From Photorhabdus akhurstii (GTDB taxonomy: Bacteria; Pseudomonadota; Gammaproteobacteria; Enterobacterales; Enterobacteriaceae), in the NCBI RefSeq assembly GCF_018448925.1, contig NZ_RCWE01000004.1, forward strand, positions 124,001 through 188,000: a stretch of 64,000 nucleotides of DNA, read 5' to 3'. The translations under genes were made by a program, and so were the position numbers. Shown piece after piece: positions 57,530 through 64,000 of this stretch. Below the pieces are notes generated by a model that saw only the letters and a list, made by a program, of their open reading frames with translations, was not told the origin of the DNA and did not search any database. Positions within the stretch are counted from its first letter, which is position 1, and each line of letters opens with the position of its first letter.

Positions 57530-57709
57530 ATGTTTTCGGATATGCCAACTTTATCCCATCAGGAACAGCAACTAGCAGTGGAAAAGATTCAGCAATTGAT
57601 GGTTGAAGGAATGAGCAGTGGGGAAGCGATTGCGTTGGTTGCTCAAGAAATTCGTGAACAGCATCGAGGAAAAGAACAGGTGAATGTAGTGTTTGATGAT
57701 GAAAAATGA
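57530..57709 (+). CDS. yoaH: UPF0181 small protein
   Basis: 59 residues starting [14 protein letters not shown], with [25 protein letters not shown], matching YoaH (GMSSGQAIALVAEELR). Function unknown. The gene is divergent from pabB, the usual place for yoaH. AGAGG precedes the ATG. Confidence 0.92.
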   Translation: MFSDMPTLSHQEQQLAVEKIQQLMVEGMSSGEAIALVAQEIREQHRGKEQVNVVFDDEK

Positions 57710-57816
57710 ACATAATTAAATTATTTATTTAACAATAATCACACATTTGTTTTACCTGACATGCTAGGTTAGCTCCATATTTAATCTCTTACTTTGAGAT
57801 ATTAACGGGAGGTAGT

Positions 57817-58191
57817 ATGAAAGCATGTCATATCATTAACAGAGTTGGCCTATCGGGTGCTGCACTTTTGCTCACTGTTTCATTCACAGTATCTGCTGTA
57901 TCGGAGAACAAACGTGTTGATAAATTTATTTCTTGCGATAATTTAACCAAATCGCAAATTGCCGCTCAAGTAAAGCGTGATTTTCTGCAAAACCGCATTA
58001 ACCATTGGTCAGAAGATAGAAAGCAGTTGGGAACTTCTAAACCAGTGGTGTGGGTAAAGGCGGAAAATATTACTGGCGATAAAGATATCTTAAAAATTCC
58101 GCTGACTGTTCGTGGTTCTAAACGTGACAAAGGCTACCGTGTTGTCGTTGATTGTCAGCAAAATACGATTAGCTATAGCGAATTGAAATAA
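57817..58191 (+). CDS. yebF: YebF-family secreted protein
   Basis: 124 residues. A signal peptide (about 1-28, GAALLLTVSFTVSAV). The mature part has CDNLTKSQIAAQVKRDFLQNRINHW, DRKQLGTSKPVVWV, IPLTVRGSK and VVVDCQQ, closely following YebF, including the two Cys that form its disulfide. E. coli YebF is exported to the medium; its role is unsettled. GGGAGG lies before the ATG. Confidence 0.88.
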   Translation: MKACHIINRVGLSGAALLLTVSFTVSAVSENKRVDKFISCDNLTKSQIAAQVKRDFLQNRINHWSEDRKQLGTSKPVVWVKAENITGDKDILKIPLTVRGSKRDKGYRVVVDCQQNTISYSELK

Positions 58192-58204
58192 CATTTTCTG
58201 CTAG

Positions 58205-59218
<1,014 letters not shown>

Positions 59219-59226
59219 TTGGATAT

Positions 59227-59248
59227 AACCACCGGTTATCCGGTGGTT
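59227..59248. terminator. Perfect hairpin between pip and holE
   Basis: aaccaccgg (59227-59235) and ccggtggtt (59240-59248) with a TTAT loop, between convergent genes. T tracts are missing, but the position suggests a shared transcript end. Confidence 0.6.
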
Positions 59249-59267
59249 ACCCATGCTTACTGGCTGA

Positions 59268-59498
59268 TTAGCGGCTTTTGGGTTCGTAGGGTAAACGGGA
59301 AAATTGTTTGGATAATTGGCGATAATACACTAAACGTTGTTGAAAATATTGCCGCAGATACTCGGGTTGCTCTTGTTCAACGGTATCAGGCAGTACTGGC
59401 ATATTGTAACGCTCCTTAAAAGCTACGCCGGAGGCTGCCAAATCAACATTCACTTTGTCCATGTTCTCTGTGGAAAGCTCGGCCAGATTATGTTTCAT
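59268..59498 (-). CDS. holE: DNA polymerase III theta subunit
   Basis: 76 residues, the same length as E. coli HolE, with the strongly conserved [36 protein letters not shown] and [10 protein letters not shown]. It binds the epsilon proofreading subunit. The ATG at 59498 matches the family; one five codons upstream is possible. The neighbours ftnA, yobA, yebZ and yebY are those of E. coli holE, but holE is here next to pip. Confidence 0.95.
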   Translation of the reverse strand: MKHNLAELSTENMDKVNVDLAASGVAFKERYNMPVLPDTVEQEQPEYLRQYFQQRLVYYRQLSKQFSRLPYEPKSR

Positions 59499-59591
59499 AA
59501 GTGTCTTTCTCATTCACACACAAAGTGATAAAACTAATCCAGAAGAGTTTTTCTGGCAAGGTCTGAATTGATTATTTTATAAATATAAATA

Positions 59592-59690
59592 ATATTCATT
59601 ATCATTAAATATAAAAATTCCTTGATGAAGATTATTTTGTAAATGTAATTCATTTTCATTTAAATACATTAAATGAGATTCATTTTCATT
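59592..59690. promoter_or_regulatory. Cluster of Fur-like sites upstream of ftnA
   Basis: Three related motifs lie in 100 bp: attcattatcatta (59594-59607), aattcattttcattt (59647-59661) and aatgagattcattttcattt (59671-59690). Each contains repeats of the Fur half-unit (ATTATC/ATTNTC-like). In E. coli an array of Fur sites upstream of ftnA lets Fe-Fur relieve H-NS silencing. The motifs here are degenerate, so the call rests partly on that parallel. The wider 59530-59817 region is very AT-rich and has no gene. Confidence 0.55.
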
Positions 59691-59817
59691 TTATTTGTCA
59701 GGAAATATATTTATATTTCAATATGATATGTATATTTAATTTATTTTCTCTTATTGGGTTTTATTATTCTAATTTAATTGGCATAATATAGGTGAATTAA
59801 TGACTGGAGTATCTATT

Positions 59818-60321
59818 ATGTTAAACCGAGAAATGATTGATAAATTAAATGAACAGATGAATCTGGAGTTCTATTCTGCGAATTTATATCTACAAATGAG
59901 TGCATGGTGCGGTGAACAAGGATTACCTGGCGCTGCTGCGTTTTTTAAATCACACTCCCAGGAAGAAATGCAGCATATGCATCGTTTGTTTGATTATCTG
60001 AGTGATACAGGTGCAATGCCACGTTTGGGGCAAATTGATGCGCCTTCCGCCGATTATGAATCTATAACCCATGTACTCAATAGAACTTATGAACACGAGA
60101 AGTTTATTACTGCCGAAATTAATAAACTTGCTCATTTGGCGATAACCACGCAGGATTATTCTACTTTTAACTTTCTGCAATGGTATGTAGCGGAACAGCA
60201 TGAAGAAGAGAAATTGTTTAAATCTATCCTTGATAAATTAGGTATGGTTGGCGAGGATGGTAAAGCACTTTTCCTATTGGATAAAGATCTGAAAGGTCTG
60301 GCTGCTGCAAATCCTGTCTAA
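59818..60321 (+). CDS. ftnA: Ferritin
   Basis: 167 residues, starting [27 protein letters not shown]. Ferroxidase ligands are in [10 protein letters not shown] (Glu 17), [14 protein letters not shown] (Glu 50, His 53), [10 protein letters not shown] (Glu 94) and [16 protein letters not shown] (Gln/Glu ~127-130). It stores iron as a 24-mer. GGAG at 59806-59809 fixes ATG 59818 instead of a longer frame from 59800. Confidence 0.96.
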   Translation: MLNREMIDKLNEQMNLEFYSANLYLQMSAWCGEQGLPGAAAFFKSHSQEEMQHMHRLFDYLSDTGAMPRLGQIDAPSADYESITHVLNRTYEHEKFITAEINKLAHLAITTQDYSTFNFLQWYVAEQHEEEKLFKSILDKLGMVGEDGKALFLLDKDLKGLAAANPV

Positions 60322-60515
60322 TGAAATGGAATTAATTAGCCGCAGTAGTCGCAATAACTTTAGGTATTTAAAGTCAATGCTGCGGTTTTCCTTTATTTTT
60401 GCGCGATAGTTCACAAGACGAAATTCTCATTGTAAGTTATCGCAGATAAAATAACTCTTTTGATATAAAATGATGACAACTTATCGAGATTCATTTGAAA
60501 ATTAAGAGGTTATTG

Positions 60516-60902
60516 ATGACTATTAGCACAATTCGCTCTTTTTGCCGAAAATTATCTGCTCTAATTGTTCTTTTTGTTGGCATATCCTGCCAGCAAGCTT
60601 TGGCCCATGCCCATTTGACAGAACAAATTCCGGCGGAAGATACTACTGTAGAAAATACACCGCAGGTAATCACATTAAGCTTTTCTGAAGGTATTGAACT
60701 GAATTTTAGTAAAGTAAAAGTGACTGGTCCGGAAAATAGACCCATTAAAACCGGAAAATTGAAGCTTGATCCGGCAACTAATACAAAACTGATTCTTCCT
60801 ATCGAAGATAAACTAACGACAGGGAGATATGATGTGAACTGGAGCGTGGTCTCTGTTGATGGGCATAAGACCAAAGGTGTCTATAGCTTTACAGTGAAAT
60901 AA
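60516..60902 (+). CDS. yobA: CopC-domain periplasmic protein
   Basis: 128 residues. A signal peptide ends at QQALA, leaving HAHLTEQIPAEDTTVE as mature N-terminus; the His there and the one in VSVDGHKTKGVYSF form the CopC copper site. The rest is a beta-barrel of CopC type. AAGAGG precedes ATG 60516. yebZ (CopD-type) begins 2 bp after its stop, giving a periplasmic copper binder and membrane partner. Confidence 0.92.
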   Translation: MTISTIRSFCRKLSALIVLFVGISCQQALAHAHLTEQIPAEDTTVENTPQVITLSFSEGIELNFSKVKVTGPENRPIKTGKLKLDPATNTKLILPIEDKLTTGRYDVNWSVVSVDGHKTKGVYSFTVK

Positions 60903-60904
60903 TT

Positions 60905-61798
60905 ATGTCTCTGGCGGCGCTGTATATTCTTTGTCGCTTCACCCATTTTGTGGCAGTTATGTTAATGTTTGGCTTTAGCGTATTTACTGCCATCTTGGTT
61001 CCTGAGCGTTTATCTGTTCTGATTGATGCGCGCCTCCGTTTAGGGGTAATTATCAGTACCGTTGTGACATTAATAACAACAATTGGATGGTTGGCAATTC
61101 AGGCGGGAATAATGGGTGATGGCTGGCAGGATATTTATAATCTAGAAATCTGGTTGGCAGTACTGGGAACAACTTTTGGTAAAGTTTGGCAATGGCAAAT
61201 ACTGATTTCAATAGTTGCTACGGGGTTTTTGTTTATCAGTAAACAAAAAGCCAGAAATATTCTGATGTTAATCAGTTCTACGGTTTTACTCGCCTGCCAT
61301 GCCTTTATAGGCCATTCGGTAATGCATGATGGGATAACCGGCGTTTTTTCTCAGGTCAATCAGGTAATTCACTTAGTGAGTGTTGGGTATTGGTTTGGTG
61401 GATTATGGCCTTTTTTATTATGTCTGAAATTTTTACGGATACAAAATGAATTGGCCATAGGGTTGGATAAACAGATTATGATTTCTATGATGCGTTTTTC
61501 CACGTATGGTCACGTTGCTGTAACCCTGATTATTATAACGGGCATCATAAGCAGCTTAATTTTGCTGCCGAACTGGCCGAAATATAGCGGCAGTGAATAT
61601 CAATCCATGCTATGGCTGAAGATAGCATTAGTGGCGGGCATGGTGATGCTAGCATTAATTAACCGCTATATCCTGGTTCCCAAACTGAAACAACCTGGCC
61701 GTTATCAGTTGTTGATTATCAATAGTTGGATTGAAATTATCCTCGGAGCATTGGTTTTATTATGTGTTGCTGCTTTTGCCACTTATCAACCAGTTTGA
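60905..61798 (+). CDS. yebZ: CopD-family copper-related membrane protein
   Basis: 297 residues, about eight membrane helices. Histidines typical of CopD are seen in RFTHFVAV, CHAFIGHSVMHDG, QVIHLVSVGYWFGGL and YGHVAVTLI. It probably moves copper across the inner membrane with YobA. The start codon follows the yobA stop after 2 bp, so the genes are coupled. Confidence 0.92.
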   Translation: MSLAALYILCRFTHFVAVMLMFGFSVFTAILVPERLSVLIDARLRLGVIISTVVTLITTIGWLAIQAGIMGDGWQDIYNLEIWLAVLGTTFGKVWQWQILISIVATGFLFISKQKARNILMLISSTVLLACHAFIGHSVMHDGITGVFSQVNQVIHLVSVGYWFGGLWPFLLCLKFLRIQNELAIGLDKQIMISMMRFSTYGHVAVTLIIITGIISSLILLPNWPKYSGSEYQSMLWLKIALVAGMVMLALINRYILVPKLKQPGRYQLLIINSWIEIILGALVLLCVAAFATYQPV

Positions 61799-61895
61799 TT
61801 TTCTTAGCTAACTATCTATCTCAATAGGTGCTATTGGTGCAGCCTATTCTTGACACTAAATATATAGTGAATATGGAAAAAGCTGGAGTGTATAA

Positions 61896-62279
<384 letters not shown>

Positions 62280-62374
62280 TGTCATTGAGTAAGCGATAGC
62301 GTCTATATTTGGCTTAATGGAAGATGTTGTTTTTGATTATTTATTATCCAAAAAGTTGGTAAAATGCAAGTATG

Positions 62375-62390
62375 TCGGCTACGCTTTAAG
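62375..62390 (+). promoter_or_regulatory. Sigma-S type promoter of sdsR
   Basis: The extended -10 C-TACGCT (62379-62385) lies about 7 bases before the presumed sdsR start. The CTA-C-T pattern is typical of sigma-S promoters and no good -35 is visible. Confidence 0.6.
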
Positions 62391-62487
62391 TTGTAAGTTG
62401 TTTTTCGTCTCAATGACACTTTTAGCGCACGGCTCTTAAGAGCCATTTTCCCTAGGCCGAGTAGAGGAGTCAACTCGGCCTTTTTTT
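62391..62487 (+). ncRNA. sdsR: Small regulatory RNA SdsR (RyeB)
   Basis: Downstream of yebY. The conserved core acttttagcgcacggctctt, the stem ggctctt/aagagcc, then attttcccta and a terminator stem (ggccgagt / actcggcc, 62456-62480) with seven T match SdsR of E. coli in order and nearly in sequence. A sigma-S type -10 (ctacgctt around 62379-62386) fits a start near 62391. SdsR is stationary-phase, sigma-S-dependent and Hfq-dependent; it represses tolC, ompD and mutS in enterobacteria. Ends are approximate at the 5' side. Confidence 0.9.
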
Positions 62488-62506
62488 GTCACAAGTTTTG
62501 TGGACA

Positions 62507-62749
62507 TCAGACCACCCTCATAACCCATGCATGTCTTTGTCTATCATAATGCTTTCTGTAGAGAAGAATGTGTTTATCGTTTAATAAGGCGGGAATACTG
62601 GTGTGTTCATCCCATCCATCCAACTGCATACAGAGTTCGCGGTCGGAATTACAGGGAATGCTGATGGTGATATCATCCTCTTCAGAAGGTGAAGAGAGAA
62701 TAGCATCATCAATTTCGTAGCTGGAAATTCTTAATATTGTCTGGTTCAT
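62507..62749 (-). CDS. yebV: DUF1480 protein YebV
   Basis: 80 residues. Strong resemblance to YebV: RISSYEIDDAIL, TISIPCNSDRELCMQLDGWDEHTSIPALLN, LYRKHYDRQRHAWVMR. Function unknown. AAGGAG lies seven bases before the ATG. It converges on the sdsR terminator. Confidence 0.93.
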   Translation of the reverse strand: MNQTILRISSYEIDDAILSSPSEEDDITISIPCNSDRELCMQLDGWDEHTSIPALLNDKHILLYRKHYDRQRHAWVMRVV

Positions 62750-63413
62750 GATCGCTCCTTAACTTTTAGATAACAGGTAAGACCAGTGTGGCCATCATTG
62801 AGGATAGATCAAATAGCTGAGATTTCCAGTAATAATATTTTCTATGTTGGATAATCGGTAGATGATATTGCTGTTATAATTATCTGTTCTAAAACTTACT
62901 ATCGTCATATTGCTTTTTTTATCTTTGTCATTCTTTGACCTTTTATACATTCAGTAGGAAATATTTATTTGGTGTGGTAGTAAGGAGTAAAAGTGTTAGT
63001 GATGGTGTAGTAAATGCAATAATTCTACGGATAAATTGTTTGAATGTTTTGTTTTTTACTACACAACCAGTCAATTCTCAAATGGAAGAGGCTAATGAAC
63101 GACACTGTTATCAGATAATTGATCTTTATAATTGTGGAAAAGTTCAATTTAATTTTATTGTATGGGAACCTGGAGGTGCTGACGGTGAATCATATTCATA
63201 CTGGTTGCGCCCCTGATAATGTTTTGGTAAGTAGTGTGATATCTCACAAGCTTTTGCAAGTATTCAATAAATATATTAAAGAATATCTTATTAAAGATAG
63301 TAAAGAATTTACGTCAGTGTGACAGACTGTTAACCTTATTGTTATGGGCATTTGATATTTTTTTGATATAAAAATAGAGATGCGTTTTGTGAATTTCATC
63401 GGATAGGTCAATT
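62750..63413. other. Intergenic region yebV-msrC with doubtful reading frames
   Basis: About 660 bp. A 93-codon frame (62935-63216) and an overlapping frame ending at 63322 can be drawn. Neither has a ribosome site or a family I recognise. The downstream portion of each could be two pieces of one frameshifted gene (…NFIVWEPGGADG, then NHIHTGCAPDN), but this is weak. The msrC promoter must lie near 63330-63400. Confidence 0.3.
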
Positions 63414-63911
63414 ATGAATAAAAATGAGTTCTATCGGGAGCTTACGGGGGACTTAAAAGCTCTGTTGTCTGGTGAGTATGACTTAATAGCAACGCTGGCT
63501 AATGCCAGTGCATTGTTGTATGAACGCTTGCATGATGTTAACTGGGTTGGTTTTTACCTGATTGATGGCGATACGTTGGTGTTAGGGCCATTTCAGGGAA
63601 AAGTTGCTTGTGTCAGAATACCTGTTGGCAAGGGGGTATGCGGAACGGCTGTATTAGAAAAGCGCATCCAGCGTGTTGATGATGTTCATACGTTCCCAGG
63701 CCATATCGCCTGTGATGCCGCTAGTAACGCTGAAATTGTGCTGCCGTTGATTGTAAGCGATAGAATCATCGGTGTATTGGATATTGATAGTACGGTCTTT
63801 AATAGGTTCGACGAGAAAGACGAATTTGGCTTACAAGCCCTTATTGATGGGCTTTGTGCTCATTTAGAACAGTGCGTTATGCCTAAATATGTTGAATTGA
63901 ATGTAACTTAA
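63414..63911 (+). CDS. msrC: Free methionine-(R)-sulfoxide reductase (GAF domain)
   Basis: 165 residues. GAF fold with the three Cys in VACVRIPVGKGVCG (two) and HIACDAASN (third, catalytic region), as in MsrC/fRMsr. DVNWVGFYL and GVLDIDSTVF are typical. It reduces free L-Met-(R)-O. proQ normally lies downstream and would start after the window. Confidence 0.94.
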   Translation: MNKNEFYRELTGDLKALLSGEYDLIATLANASALLYERLHDVNWVGFYLIDGDTLVLGPFQGKVACVRIPVGKGVCGTAVLEKRIQRVDDVHTFPGHIACDAASNAEIVLPLIVSDRIIGVLDIDSTVFNRFDEKDEFGLQALIDGLCAHLEQCVMPKYVELNVT

Positions 63912-64000
63912 CATATGGATAACGTGGCATTTATCAGCAACGCTATTATAATGACGCCAGTTCATGCCTATGCTGGTTGGCAAAACCGTTGTAATCAGGA

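Noticed and set aside
63918-64000. Start of proQ at the window end
   Set aside because: An ATG frame is open from about 63915 to the end, but its residues do not match the ProQ N-terminus; it is probably leader sequence.

Overview
The window looks like the chromosome of an AT-rich enterobacterium. Photorhabdus or a close relative such as Xenorhabdus fits best (inference). The housekeeping genes are in Enterobacterales order (dapE-yffB; xseA/guaBA; rlmA-mntP-yobD-manZYX-sdaA-nudL-pabB-yoaH; holE, ftnA, yobA-yebZ-yebY, sdsR, yebV, msrC). There are two ERIC repeats and an NRPS-type secondary-metabolite island.

Layout. 1-0.4 kb: C-terminal end of a Fic-domain protein. 0.9-1.6 kb: purC. 2.1-21.4 kb: an accessory island between purC and yeaL/tmcA. 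It starts with a heterodimeric ABC transporter, a type II antitoxin with a decayed toxin, and an alpha/beta hydrolase. A tightly packed minus-strand operon follows: Tat-type exported protein, small membrane protein, C-A-T-C NRPS, MacAB-like adaptor/ATPase/permease and a stand-alone aryl carrier protein. Upstream of it are an intact radical SAM gene, a 52-codon ORF and a collapsed second radical SAM copy. Divergent plus-strand genes entE-, entB- and entA-like make and activate 2,3-dihydroxybenzoate (DHB). The carrier domain normally fused to EntB is encoded separately at the far end of the NRPS operon. The expected product is a DHB-capped peptide exported by the MacAB-like system. No isochorismate synthase, phosphopantetheinyl transferase or obvious Fur box is seen in the island.

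21.5-30.1 kb: yeaL, tmcA, ypfN, an M15 peptidase, dapE, yffB, narP, maeB. 30.2-36.7 kb: haem/iron block with chaN-like lipoprotein, Fur-box-preceded tonB, an exported oligopeptidase B and a TonB-dependent receptor. 36.7-41.4 kb: xseA divergent from guaBA. 41.5-47.3 kb: a small accessory patch with an XRE regulator, an orphan HI1420-type antidote, a complete IS982-family element with 6-bp target duplication, and a ~1290-residue SIR2-domain protein that is probably an anti-phage defence gene. 48.1-57.4 kb: rlmA, mntP (with yybP-ykoY Mn riboswitch and Fur box), yobD, manZYX, sdaA, nudL, pabB. 57.5-64 kb: yoaH, yebF-like, proline iminopeptidase, holE, ftnA with Fur-like sites, yobA-yebZ-yebY copper genes, the small RNA SdsR, yebV and msrC.

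The most unusual parts are the DHB-NRPS island with its split EntB, the radical SAM / Tat-protein sub-locus inside it, and the large SIR2 protein beside the IS element. All assignments are by eye from sequence and remembered family features; no database search was possible.
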